Part shown: piece by piece, positions 1 through 8,006 of the stretch
Numbering within the stretch: position 1 is the first letter of the stretch
How the letters are laid out: the number at the start of each line of letters is the position of its first letter
Origin: Flavobacterium fluviatile
GTDB lineage: Bacteria; Bacteroidota; Bacteroidia; Flavobacteriales; Flavobacteriaceae
NCBI RefSeq assembly: GCF_010645065.1
Contig: NZ_JAADZW010000009.1
Location: 1 to 64,000 of the forward strand
Direction: 5' to 3'
Length of the DNA stretch: 64,000 nt
Position numbers and translations under genes: made by a program
The notes under the pieces: generated by a model
The model's input: the letters and a program-made list of their open reading frames with translations, nothing else
Told to the model about the DNA's origin: nothing
The model's database searches: none

Positions 1-57
1 CTTTCTGATAAAGCTTACTTTATTTGTCTTTGGACTTCAGTTGAACAAATCGATTAA
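1..57 (+). CDS. C-terminal end of a truncated gene (window edge)
   Basis: Frame 1 is open from the first base and ends at TAA 55-57, giving 18 residues that finish LWTSVEQID. No start is visible, so this would be the tail of a rightward gene that begins before the window. The stretch is too short to identify, and an open frame of this length can occur by chance. Confidence 0.35.
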   Translation, partial: LSDKAYFICLWTSVEQID

Positions 58-121
58 CTAGCAACTTAAATTAATTATGGAAATTCGTAATCTCTACCAT
101 ATAAGCAGTTACCAGCAGTTT

Positions 122-556
122 TTATTTTCTATAACAATTTAATTTTAGATTGTCTTTATTGATTTCTAAAGAAAATTCCCCTATACTATTGATTAATTTT
201 TCAATTTCTTTTAAATCTTGCTTAATATTTTTGTTCGCATCAACAATTTCCGGAAAAACTATAAATTCAATTTCTTTAAATGTTAACCATCCGCCAATTG
301 AATTACAACCTTCAAAACCATTTTGCCAATAATCAAATCCAAATGTAGTTTCTTCATCTATGTATAATTCGCCAATTTGGTCATTTTGTACTTTTTTAAA
401 TTCGATTTTTAAAATTGTAGAAGTGTTTTTAACGAATTCTTCTAATAGTTTTACCCATTTCGAGTTTGACATCATATGCTGAGAGAATTTTGAAATAGAT
501 TTTTCAACTTCTCGGTCTATTAGATTGTCATGTTTTTTAGCTTTATTCGTTCTCAT
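122..556 (-). CDS. hypothetical protein, 144 aa, possibly DUF6678-like
   Basis: A small soluble protein with no signal peptide or membrane segment. The N-terminus is basic and helical (KAKKHDN, then a predicted helix to about residue 50). The middle has an aromatic-rich stretch, FGFDYWQNGF, then GGWLTFKEIEFIVFP. That pattern faintly recalls the DUF6678 family of immunity-like small proteins, but I am recalling this, not aligning it. It is followed 10 bp upstream by the LacI-type regulator stop, so the two could share a transcript. No function can be assigned from the sequence. Confidence 0.65.
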   Translation of the reverse strand: MRTNKAKKHDNLIDREVEKSISKFSQHMMSNSKWVKLLEEFVKNTSTILKIEFKKVQNDQIGELYIDEETTFGFDYWQNGFEGCNSIGGWLTFKEIEFIVFPEIVDANKNIKQDLKEIEKLINSIGEFSLEINKDNLKLNCYRK

Positions 557-565
557 AAATTGTTT

Positions 566-1600
566 CTAACTATTCCTATTCGAAGACTCACGTGCCAGCA
601 CCTCCGTATTTAAGAAAGTAATTTCCTTAACCTCATCACCTTTAGCTTTTTTTAGATTTTTAATGATAATTTCGGCAGCAGCTTTACCCATTTTTTCTGC
701 AGGATGTGTAATGGTTGATAAAGGCGGATCAATAATTTGAGAAATAGGATCATTGTTAAAACCTATAACCGCAATATCATCCGGAACTTTTATTCCTCTC
801 TTTTTCGCTGTCTGCACAGCACTTACAGCGATTATATCCCCGGCAGCAAAAATACCATCCGGAATGGGTTTCAAATCAAACAACTTATTGCTTGCCTTCA
901 CTCCTTCTTCATAGGTAACTGACTTTAAATTGACGATCAGTTCTTCATCCACAGGCAAATTATGATCTTTTAAAGCTTCAACATAGCCTCTTCTTCTTTC
1001 ATTATACAAATTACCAAATTCAGATCCTGCAGTTAGATGCGCGATTCGGGTACAGCCCTGATCTATAAGATGTTTGGTCGCTTTATAACCAGCTGAATAA
1101 TTATCGATTATGACCCTGAAAGTATTGAAATCCTTAGGAACCCTGTCGACAAAAACAAGCGGAATATTATTGTTCGAAAATTGCAAAAAATGTGAAGTAT
1201 CCCTGGTTTCCATGGCCAATGAACAAATAACACCACTTACACGATTGCTGTATAAAGACTTAGCCATATTTGCTTCTTCCTCGGCCGAGTCGTGCGACTG
1301 CATAATGATAACCGTATAACCGGACTTTTGAGCGGCAATTTCGATACCGCTGATTAATGAAGATAAAAAAGGCTGGGTAACGGTCGGAATCAAAACACCT
1401 ATCGTTTTGGTTTTGTTTCCACGTAAACCTGCTGCCAGAGTATTGGGCACAAAACCCATTTCTTCAGCCGTCTTTTTTACTTTCTTTATTGTTTTATCAC
1501 TAATCGTATGATGGTCCTGTAAAGCCCTGGAAATTGTTGAAGTTGCTAAATTTAATTTTTTGGCAATATCGTATATCGTTACATGTTTATTTTCTTCCAT
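566..1600 (-). CDS. LacI/GalR-family transcriptional regulator
   Basis: 344 aa. The N-terminal helix-turn-helix lies at about residues 8-28 (TIYDIAKKLNLATSTISRAL), followed by the hinge and a periplasmic-binding-protein-like sensor domain from about residue 65 to the end. Length and layout are typical of LacI/GalR repressors that bind a sugar or related ligand and control nearby catabolic genes. It is divergent from the polysaccharide deacetylase at 1752, so that gene is a plausible target, but no ligand can be read from the sequence. The start is the only ATG that preserves the whole HTH. Confidence 0.95.
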   Translation of the reverse strand: MEENKHVTIYDIAKKLNLATSTISRALQDHHTISDKTIKKVKKTAEEMGFVPNTLAAGLRGNKTKTIGVLIPTVTQPFLSSLISGIEIAAQKSGYTVIIMQSHDSAEEEANMAKSLYSNRVSGVICSLAMETRDTSHFLQFSNNNIPLVFVDRVPKDFNTFRVIIDNYSAGYKATKHLIDQGCTRIAHLTAGSEFGNLYNERRRGYVEALKDHNLPVDEELIVNLKSVTYEEGVKASNKLFDLKPIPDGIFAAGDIIAVSAVQTAKKRGIKVPDDIAVIGFNNDPISQIIDPPLSTITHPAEKMGKAAAEIIIKNLKKAKGDEVKEITFLNTEVLARESSNRNS

Positions 1601-1751
1601 GAGATAAATAATAAGGGAGTGTAAATATAGCTATTTTCTATCTGAAGTAATCTTCCAAAGACCGAAGAAATAAAACAATACCTTTTGTCCTTTTGCATGA
1701 AGTTTTTTTTCCTATATTTCCAGCCAAAACTACTAAATAAAACATACTAAC

Positions 1752-2504
1752 ATGACCAGCTTTCTTTATCAACTATCAAACAGAAACCTCAAAAAAATAC
1801 TAATTCCCATAATTATTTCTCTGTTTTCATCAGCCATTTTTGCACAGGAACAAAGCAGAAACTGGAACGGTAAAAAATGTGCCGTTGTGCTGACATATGA
1901 TGATGCCTTAAATGTTCATCTGGACAAAGTTATCCCGATGCTGAATTCGTATCAGTTTAAAGGGACTTTTTATCTGATAGGCTCCTCACCTGTTGTTTCC
2001 CAGAGAATTGAAGAATGGAGAAATGCAGCCAAACAAGGACATGAACTTGGAAACCATACCTTAAACCATCCTTGTAATGGTAACTTACCCGGAAGAGAAT
2101 TTGTAACATCTGAAAATGATTTATCGAAATATACTGTCGCCAGAGCAGTCAATGAAATTAGAATTACGAATACTTTACTAAAAGCTATTGACGGAAAAAA
2201 TGAACGTACTTTTGCCTACCCTTGCGGTGATTTCACTATTAAAGATACGTTGTATTATAATTTTATAAAAAACGATTTTGTCGCTGCCCGTGGGGTTTCA
2301 CCGGGTTATTTAAACAAGAAAGAAGTTGATTTTTCTAATATAAACTCCTTTTTTGAAAACGGAAGTACAGCCGAGCAAATGATAGCAGAGGTCGAAGAAG
2401 CTGAAAAAAAAGGCTCTTTTATTGTTTTTCTTTTTCATGGTGTCGGTGGTGAGCACCCTCTGAATATCGATTTGGAAGAACACCGCAAATTACTGGAAAT
2501 TTAA
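1752..2504 (+). CDS. polysaccharide deacetylase (NodB/CE4-like), C-terminus frameshifted
   Basis: 250 aa with an N-terminal signal sequence (hydrophobic residues about 16-31, ending FAQ), so it should act in the periplasm or outside. The NodB-type metal site is visible: TYDDA at residues 49-52 and the HxxxH pair H102/H106 in GNHTLNH. Such enzymes remove acetyl groups from polysaccharide or peptidoglycan sugars. The frame stops at 2502 inside a conserved-looking helix (EHRKLLEI). The next frame continues at once with DIWVATMVDVSKYIKQN and stops at 2570-2572, so one base seems to be missing near 2499. About 23 C-terminal residues are lost, by real mutation or sequencing error. Confidence 0.85.
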   Translation: MTSFLYQLSNRNLKKILIPIIISLFSSAIFAQEQSRNWNGKKCAVVLTYDDALNVHLDKVIPMLNSYQFKGTFYLIGSSPVVSQRIEEWRNAAKQGHELGNHTLNHPCNGNLPGREFVTSENDLSKYTVARAVNEIRITNTLLKAIDGKNERTFAYPCGDFTIKDTLYYNFIKNDFVAARGVSPGYLNKKEVDFSNINSFFENGSTAEQMIAEVEEAEKKGSFIVFLFHGVGGEHPLNIDLEEHRKLLEI

Positions 2505-2571
2505 AGAAAAGAAAAAAAGATATTTGGGTTGCGACAATGGTGGATGTGTCAAAATATATTAAGCAGAATTA

Positions 2572-2612
2572 AAATTTGCAGATCAATGGGAAATTAATTG
2601 ATCTGCAAATTT
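2572..2612. terminator. bidirectional terminator between convergent genes
   Basis: A perfect 16-bp inverted repeat (2572-2587 and 2597-2612, arms beginning AAATTTGCAGATC) with a 9-base loop. It sits between the convergent deacetylase and thioredoxin genes. It overlaps the restored stop codon of the frameshifted deacetylase, which supports that stop as the ancestral gene end. Confidence 0.8.
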
Positions 2613-2623
2613 CTATAAAGTAA

Positions 2624-3112
2624 TTATTGCGTCAGCAATTCTTTTACCAGTTCATTTAATTTATTGCCATGGATGTTTTTTGCCAGTATAATTCCGTTTT
2701 TATCTACTAAAACATTGAATGGCAACGCTTGTACCATATAATCGGTTGCTGCTGCAGAGCTCCAGTATTTTAAATCGCTTACCTGTGTCCACGGAAGTTT
2801 GAGTTTTGTTATCACTCCTGTCCACGAAGTTTTTTTGGTATCTAATGAAACCCCGTAAATATCTAATTTTCCAGGATATGCGCTGTATAGTTTCAATAAT
2901 TCAGGCTGTTCTTTGATACAAGGTCCGCACCATGAAGCCCAAAAGTCAACTAATACTAATCCTCCTCTTAAAGATGAAAGTGCTATCTTTTCACCTTTTG
3001 TATCCGGAAGATCAATTTCGGGAGCTATATCTCCAACTTCAAGACCTACAACCTGTGCTTTAACGCCAATCACAGAAAAAAACAACAATACGGCAACAAA
3101 TAATTTCTTCAT
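2624..3112 (-). CDS. TlpA-like thioredoxin-fold protein, secreted
   Basis: 162 aa from the preferred start at 3112, which begins with a clean signal peptide (MKKLFVAVLLFFSVIGVKAQ). An in-frame ATG lies 45 bases upstream but would put 15 polar residues before the signal. The mature part has the AhpC/TSA-TlpA fold with the redox motif WCGPC (Cys62 and Cys65) after VDFWAS, and a cis-proline region ALPFNVLVDKNG. It is expected to work as a periplasmic thiol-disulfide reductase. Its partner is unknown and neither neighbour is an obvious redox gene. Confidence 0.93.
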   Translation of the reverse strand: MKKLFVAVLLFFSVIGVKAQVVGLEVGDIAPEIDLPDTKGEKIALSSLRGGLVLVDFWASWCGPCIKEQPELLKLYSAYPGKLDIYGVSLDTKKTSWTGVITKLKLPWTQVSDLKYWSSAAATDYMVQALPFNVLVDKNGIILAKNIHGNKLNELVKELLTQ

Positions 3113-3255
3113 ATTAATACTCAATTTTATAGAACTCTGATTTATTTTCTCAGACAAATATAAATAACAACACTTAACTTTTTAAATAAAAATTGAGCAT
3201 TATTCTATTGTAAAAATAACCGTCATTTTATTTGGCAGCTATCTTTTTTATTATT

Positions 3256-3274
3256 TACTTTGTAATTCAAAGTA
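3256..3274. promoter_or_regulatory. inverted-repeat operator candidate, copy 1
   Basis: TACTTTG-5 nt-CAAAGTA with perfect 7-bp arms, 20 bases before an ATG at 3294. A near copy lies at 3351-3369. The shape is that of a dimeric regulator's site. The protein that binds it is not known. Confidence 0.5.
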
Positions 3275-3350
3275 CTTTAAGAATAAAAATTAAATGGAAA
3301 ATAAGCGAATATTTAGTTGTATTTTATTTATACTTTTTTTATTGAAAAAT

Positions 3351-3369
3351 TACTTTGAAATTCAAAGAA
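3351..3369. promoter_or_regulatory. inverted-repeat operator candidate, copy 2
   Basis: TACTTTG-5 nt-CAAAGAA, 95 bases downstream of copy 1 and 21 bases before the preferred COQ4-like start at 3390. The two copies share extended flanks, which suggests a local duplication of a promoter/operator unit. Confidence 0.5.
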
Positions 3370-3389
3370 CTTTTAAAAACAAAATCATT

Positions 3390-3842
3390 ATGAAAGACCA
3401 GTTTATTGAAAAAATGTACGAATACACAAAAATACCTTATCAAAAATATTTTAAACGAAACAAACCCTGGGAAGTTGACAAAGCAACGCTCCTGAACTAT
3501 CCGGAAGGCAGTTTAGGCCTTGGCTTAGGTAACTTTTTGAATGAAAACCATTTTGATATGCAGCCTAAATTAGAAGATCATGACATCATTCATGTTTTAA
3601 CCAATACCGGAATTTCAGTTATAGATGAAATTGGAATGCAATATTATCTTTTGGGAAACGGAAAGAGAAGTATGTATCTGTTTTTGGTAATACTTTCAGG
3701 TACTCCTTTTTACCCTAAACAGATTCGGTATTTTATTGAGCAATATAAAAGAGGCAAAAAAGCGCACCCTTTTTATTATCTGAATTTTTCAAATATGCTT
3801 TCTGTACCTGTCAAAACGATTCAACACATTTTTAATATTTAA
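3390..3842 (+). CDS. COQ4-family protein
   Basis: 150 aa from ATG 3390. An upstream in-frame ATG at 3294 adds 32 hydrophobic, poorly coding residues and sits between the two operator-like repeats, so I prefer the later start. The COQ4 signature HDxxH-x11-E is exact: H64-D65-x-x-H68 and E80 in HDIIHVLTNTGISVIDE. COQ4 is a zinc-binding scaffold or decarboxylation factor in ubiquinone synthesis. Bacteroidota normally use menaquinone, so the bacterial homologue may do something else. The membrane-protein gene starts 4 bases after its stop, so the two are probably co-transcribed. Confidence 0.8.
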   Translation: MKDQFIEKMYEYTKIPYQKYFKRNKPWEVDKATLLNYPEGSLGLGLGNFLNENHFDMQPKLEDHDIIHVLTNTGISVIDEIGMQYYLLGNGKRSMYLFLVILSGTPFYPKQIRYFIEQYKRGKKAHPFYYLNFSNMLSVPVKTIQHIFNI

Positions 3843-3846
3843 AATT

Positions 3847-4152
3847 ATGCAGACTATCCATAAAAAACTTTCAGAGAAAACCCAGTCTATCGAATTGGTA
3901 ATTGGCACTTTTGTAATCAGCACTGTCTTATTTGGCATTTATATGTTTACCAACAAAAACGCTAATGTTTTGGTATTTGCTTTTCCGTTTGTTGTTTCAG
4001 CTTTGCTTTTAAATGCAATTATGCTCTTTCATCTGACAGGCCGTTTTGTAAAGTTATATGATGAGCGAAAAGATATAGCGGTTAAGATTTTGCAGTTATT
4101 GAGTAATCTTGCTATTTATTTTTTGTATTATACGATAGCGATGAAACTTTAA
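3847..4152 (+). CDS. small membrane protein, 101 aa
   Basis: Three hydrophobic segments: about residues 16-34 (LVIGTFVISTVLFGIYMF), 40-62 and 82-99. A short basic-acidic loop (KLYDERKD) precedes the last. No family is recognised. It begins 4 bases after the COQ4-like stop codon, so it is very likely in the same transcript and may work with that protein at the inner membrane. No catalytic motif is visible. Confidence 0.75.
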   Translation: MQTIHKKLSEKTQSIELVIGTFVISTVLFGIYMFTNKNANVLVFAFPFVVSALLLNAIMLFHLTGRFVKLYDERKDIAVKILQLLSNLAIYFLYYTIAMKL

Positions 4153-4224
4153 TTATTTTTAAACTATAAAAGCAGTAACCATTAAATATCTATTTTTTTT
4201 TTTATGCAAAAATTGCATCCACTT

Positions 4225-4749
4225 TTATCTAATATCAAAATGTTCATATGTCCTTTGAAAAATCGGCATATAAAACAGAAATTCTTCACTTTTACTACAA
4301 AAAGTAAGAATGTATAAATCCCTTTCTTTAATAAAATAATATTGCAAAAAAGTTCCAAGAGAACCATTGCTCATTAGCTGTTTATAAACAATTTCTTGTC
4401 CTTCAAGACCATTTTTTAAAACCTTGCGATTAGAAATAATTTCACTGCTTACTCCGAATCTTTTATCTACTATCTTTTTTATTGTTTTTGGCTTAACTTT
4501 GGAATATCCTATATCTGAAATTAATAAACTTATGTTTTCAATGAAATTATCTTTAACATCACTTTTTGGACTTAGAAGCATAAATTTATTTCCCAGCGAA
4601 TCTGTTTTTTGAAGATACCAGTTATAAGGAAATAGTATCGAATATTTCTTTTCACTTATATATAATTTTTCGGAAATATTTTTAGATTTTTCTTGTGACA
4701 ATCCTATTGTGACAAATAAAATAGCTCCTAATTTAAAAAAAAGTTTCAA
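4225..4749 (-). CDS. secreted hypothetical protein, PsbP/DUF1795-like
   Basis: 174 aa with a short signal sequence (MKLFFKLGAILFVTIGLSQ). The mature part reads like the PsbP/DcrB (DUF1795) fold: YSILFPYNW near the start, an FMLLSP strand, then LEGQEIVYKQ and YYFIKERDLYILTFC near the end. This is a recalled resemblance, not an alignment. Such proteins are small periplasmic or lipid-anchored factors of unclear function. The M28 peptidase gene ends 8 bases upstream, so the two probably form an operon. Confidence 0.7.
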   Translation of the reverse strand: MKLFFKLGAILFVTIGLSQEKSKNISEKLYISEKKYSILFPYNWYLQKTDSLGNKFMLLSPKSDVKDNFIENISLLISDIGYSKVKPKTIKKIVDKRFGVSSEIISNRKVLKNGLEGQEIVYKQLMSNGSLGTFLQYYFIKERDLYILTFCSKSEEFLFYMPIFQRTYEHFDIR

Positions 4750-4757
4750 AATAAATC

Positions 4758-6146
4758 TTAATTATTTTTTATAATATCTATCCCTCCCTGATCTATCAAA
4801 TAAAGTAAAGTTGTCATAGTCGCAGCACCCAATTCAAGTTCTCTTTTGTTGATGGCGTCAAACTTATCATTTGCAGCATGATGATAATCAAAATAGCGTT
4901 GTGAATCCGGTTTTAATCCTGCCTTAACAATCGCTTTAGAAGTTAAATGACCAATATCTGAACCTGCATGACCAATGGTGAAACTATGTACCAGATAAGG
5001 TTCAAAAAAAGGTGCAAATCCCTGAATCTTCTTCAAATTAGCATCGTCTGATTCTATTGAAAATCCTCTTGGTGTAAATCCGCCTGAATCGCTTTCTAAG
5101 GCAAAAATATGATTTTCGTTCTTTTGCTTTGAAACTTCTTCGTATTTCGCTCCGCCTTTTCCGCCGTTTTCTTCATTCATAAATAAAACGACACGAATTG
5201 TGTTTTTAGGTTTATAGTTTAAGTTTTTAAGAATACGAACGACCTCCATACTTTGCACTACTCCTGCTCCATCGTCGTGAGAACCGTCTGCCAAATCCCA
5301 GGAATCCAGATGTCCGCCCACAACCATAATATTTTCAGGTGTAACTGTTCCTTTGATTTCTCCGATTACATTGTACGAAAGAGCATCCGGCAAAGTTTCG
5401 CAGGATTGTTTGAAATAAAATCGCAACGCAGGATTGCTTTTTAAAGCAGCACTTAACAGTTCAGCCCCATTTGTACTGATTGCAGCTGTCGGGATATATT
5501 GCTCCTTTGGTAAATCGCCATAACTCTGCGCTCCTGTATGTGGAAAATCGTCTAATCGCAAATTCATTGAACGAACAATTGTCCCGACTGCGCCAAGTTT
5601 AGCGGCTTCTTTTGCACCTGCAAATCGCTGATCAACACAGGCTCCGTAAGATTTGAAGGTTTCAATATTTTCAGGGTTCATTGGTCTGTTGAAAAACACA
5701 ATTTTTCCTTTTGCTTTATCTCCTAACGTTTTCAATTCTTCTATTCCCTGTACTTCTATCACTTCAGCTGTTAGTCCTGTTTTTGGGGTTGCAACAGAAC
5801 CTCCCAAAGCACAAATTGGCACTGTGGTTTTTACTTTTCCGTCTAAGATAAAAGCGGTTTCTTTTTCGCCACGAACCCAATGCGGCACCATCACTTCCTG
5901 CAGATACACTTTATCAAGACCTAAACTCTCTAATTGCGTTTTAGTATAGTTAACCGCCAACTGAGCATTCTGAGAACCCGATAAACGAGCCCCGATATCG
6001 TTGGACAAATACTCTAACCATGTATAACATTTAGAATCGGTTAAGGCTTTTTTGTAGAATAATTTGATGTTTTTTTCATCATTTGACTGTGCGAATGAAG
6101 TCAGTCCGTTTAAAACTAAAACAACTAAAAGAATCGTTTTTTTCAT
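4758..6146 (-). CDS. M28-family zinc aminopeptidase, secreted
   Basis: 462 aa. A signal peptide (residues 1-19, ending SFA-Q) is followed by an N-terminal region, a PA-like insert (about residues 110-240) and the M28 catalytic domain. Zinc ligands and catalytic residues are in place: H279 and D281 in GGHLDSWD, bridging D291 in SHDDGAG, and E325/E326 in MNEENGG. M28 enzymes with a PA domain remove N-terminal residues from peptides, here in the periplasm or outside. It probably shares a transcript with the small secreted protein that follows it. Confidence 0.92.
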   Translation of the reverse strand: MKKTILLVVLVLNGLTSFAQSNDEKNIKLFYKKALTDSKCYTWLEYLSNDIGARLSGSQNAQLAVNYTKTQLESLGLDKVYLQEVMVPHWVRGEKETAFILDGKVKTTVPICALGGSVATPKTGLTAEVIEVQGIEELKTLGDKAKGKIVFFNRPMNPENIETFKSYGACVDQRFAGAKEAAKLGAVGTIVRSMNLRLDDFPHTGAQSYGDLPKEQYIPTAAISTNGAELLSAALKSNPALRFYFKQSCETLPDALSYNVIGEIKGTVTPENIMVVGGHLDSWDLADGSHDDGAGVVQSMEVVRILKNLNYKPKNTIRVVLFMNEENGGKGGAKYEEVSKQKNENHIFALESDSGGFTPRGFSIESDDANLKKIQGFAPFFEPYLVHSFTIGHAGSDIGHLTSKAIVKAGLKPDSQRYFDYHHAANDKFDAINKRELELGAATMTTLLYLIDQGGIDIIKNN

Positions 6147-6250
6147 TGGTTATAAAGTATTTGGGATTTCATAAATGAACTCGCAAGATAATGAATTAAC
6201 ACTTTGTCCTCCACGCATTAAAACATATAATTTGTAACTAAATATTGACA

Positions 6251-6277
6251 CAAAAAAACTCCCAATTACGGGAGTTT
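6251..6277 (-). terminator. intrinsic terminator after ackA
   Basis: On the minus strand an 8-bp perfect stem AAACTCCC/GGGAGTTT with a 6-base loop is followed by a T-run. It lies 55 bases after the ackA stop and closes the pta-ackA transcription unit. Confidence 0.8.
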
Positions 6278-6331
6278 GTTATGATAATGTTTTTCTTTAA
6301 TTAGCTATTATTAGCAAAGTCATTATTCCTG

Positions 6332-7528
6332 TTATAAAGTATTACTGCCTTGCAATAAATGATAAACCTGACTGGCAATTTCAAATTCCTCATCTGTTGG
6401 TACCACCAAAATTTTGGCTTTTGAATTCGCCTGGTTGATTTCTCTGATCTCTTTTGAACGGATTTGATTTTTTTCCTTATCCAGTTCGATCCCAAAATAA
6501 TCCATATCAGTACAAACCAACTGACGCATATAAGACGAATTTTCACCTATTCCGGCTGTAAAAACGATAGCGTCCAGACCATTTAAAGCAGCGGCATAAG
6601 CCCCGATTGTTTTTTTGATCCGGTAAGCATTCATTAAAAGTGCCAACTGGCAATCTTTGTTTCCTTTTCCGGCTTGTGCTTCAATGTCACGCAAATCACT
6701 ATAACCTGTCAGACCGAGCATACCGCTTTGTTTCAGCAAAACAGCATTCACTTCATCGGGCGTATAATTCAAATTTTTAATCATATAAAAAATAGCCGAC
6801 TGGTCTATGTCACCGGCCCGTGTTCCCATTATTAAACCGTTTGATGGTGAAAAACCCATTGTCGTATCTATACATTTTCCATCTTTTACAGCTGCCATAC
6901 TGCATCCGTTCCCTAAATGAATGGTAATTATTTTAGAGCTGTTTTCTAAATATTCAATTGCTCTTTCTGAAACATATTTATGGCTTGTCCCATGAAAACC
7001 ATAAACCCGGACTTTATTTTCTGTTAAAAATTTATTCGGAATAGCATATTTATACGCCACTTCCGGTATTGTCTGATGAAAAGCCGTATCAAAAACAGCG
7101 ATTTGTTCTGCCGAATTAAAAATCTCCTCTGCAACATTAATTCCTTCTAAATTGGCAGGATTATGCAATGGCGCCAATTCAAAAAGCTGTTTGATATTTG
7201 ATTTTACTTTTTCATCAATTTTTACGGTTTCAGTAAAAGTACTTCCGCCGTGAACCACGCGATGTCCTACTGCATCAATTTCAGAAGTCGATTTAATAAC
7301 TCCTTTTTGAGGATCCAAAAGCATATTGGCTACCTTTTGCAAACCTATTTTATGTGTTGCAATCGGCAGTGTTTCTTCGTACGAATTGGACGAAGCCTTA
7401 AAAGTAACATTTGAACTTTCTAATCCAATTCTGTCAATCATACCGCTACAAATCACTTCATTTTCCGGCATAACCATTAATTGATATTTTATTGATGAAC
7501 TTCCTGAGTTTATTATAAGTATTTTCAT
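6332..7528 (-). CDS. ackA: acetate kinase
   Basis: 398 aa, the usual length. It converts acetyl phosphate plus ADP to acetate plus ATP in the cytoplasm. The start MKILIINSGSSSIK carries the conserved Asn7 and Ser10 of the ASKHA fold. GHRVVHGG (Arg90), the DTAFHQTIP substrate loop, HLGNGCS, GTRAGDID and the C-terminal FTAGIGENS are all present. It lies downstream of pta in the same direction, the standard acetate-overflow pair, but a decayed small gene and about 70 bases of repetitive spacer separate them. Confidence 0.97.
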   Translation of the reverse strand: MKILIINSGSSSIKYQLMVMPENEVICSGMIDRIGLESSNVTFKASSNSYEETLPIATHKIGLQKVANMLLDPQKGVIKSTSEIDAVGHRVVHGGSTFTETVKIDEKVKSNIKQLFELAPLHNPANLEGINVAEEIFNSAEQIAVFDTAFHQTIPEVAYKYAIPNKFLTENKVRVYGFHGTSHKYVSERAIEYLENSSKIITIHLGNGCSMAAVKDGKCIDTTMGFSPSNGLIMGTRAGDIDQSAIFYMIKNLNYTPDEVNAVLLKQSGMLGLTGYSDLRDIEAQAGKGNKDCQLALLMNAYRIKKTIGAYAAALNGLDAIVFTAGIGENSSYMRQLVCTDMDYFGIELDKEKNQIRSKEIREINQANSKAKILVVPTDEEFEIASQVYHLLQGSNTL

Positions 7529-7535
7529 TTTTTTA

Positions 7536-7570
7536 AAGGTTCTAAGATGCTAAGGTTCTAAGGTTCTGAG
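7536..7570. repeat. short direct repeats in the pta-ackA spacer
   Basis: Three copies of AAGGTTCTAAG or a one-base variant (7536-7546, 7552-7562, 7560-7570). Repeats of this kind are common in flavobacterial spacers. They sit directly before the ackA start and may be slippage products. Confidence 0.5.
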
Positions 7571-7593
7571 TTATTTGCTAAAAGCTTAAGTTT

Positions 7594-7976
7594 CTAATTT
7601 TTAATTTTAATCATAATACCTCCATCCATTGCAAAGTGAGGCTCATTCTGATCATAAATTGCAAATTGTATTGTATCTTTTTTGGTAAACCAAATTTGCA
7701 TATAATTTGATTCCAAAGTTTTATTGTAAATTATATAGTTTGTAGAATTATAATACTTTCTTCATTTTCATTTACATTTTTTACAATTTTACCTTTTCCA
7801 ATAGTTTCTTCCTTAAAATTTGTTTTTGTATAATCATTTTCCCGAAAATCAATTATAAAATTTTGATAAGAATTATTACGAAACTCTACTTTGTATTTTC
7901 CAGATATTTTCTTGTTTTGATTATCGTTCTTAGATAATGAAAGTAAAAACTGCGAAAAAATTAAAATTGATTTCAT
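7594..7976 (-). pseudogene. frameshifted small secreted-type protein between pta and ackA
   Basis: The first frame starts at 7976 and runs 81 residues (SGKYKVEF, FIIDFRENDY, VNENEESIIIL) to a stop at 7731. Another frame then continues as coding-like sequence (KTLESNYMQIWFTKKDTIQF, then YDQNEPHFAMDGGIMIKIKN) to TAG at 7594-7596. The frames join near 7740. The product would be about 125 residues with a hydrophobic start and alternating beta-type sequence. The family is not recognised. Either the gene is broken or the assembly has a single-base error. Confidence 0.6.
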
Positions 7977-8006
7977 TCTTCATTTTTTTGTTTTGTCAGT
8001 TTTGAA

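Noticed and set aside
4191..4217. Terminator at the ATGCAA/TTGCAT hairpin after the small secreted gene
   Set aside because: On the minus strand the hairpin is followed by A rather than T, so it does not have the form of an intrinsic terminator for the leftward gene.
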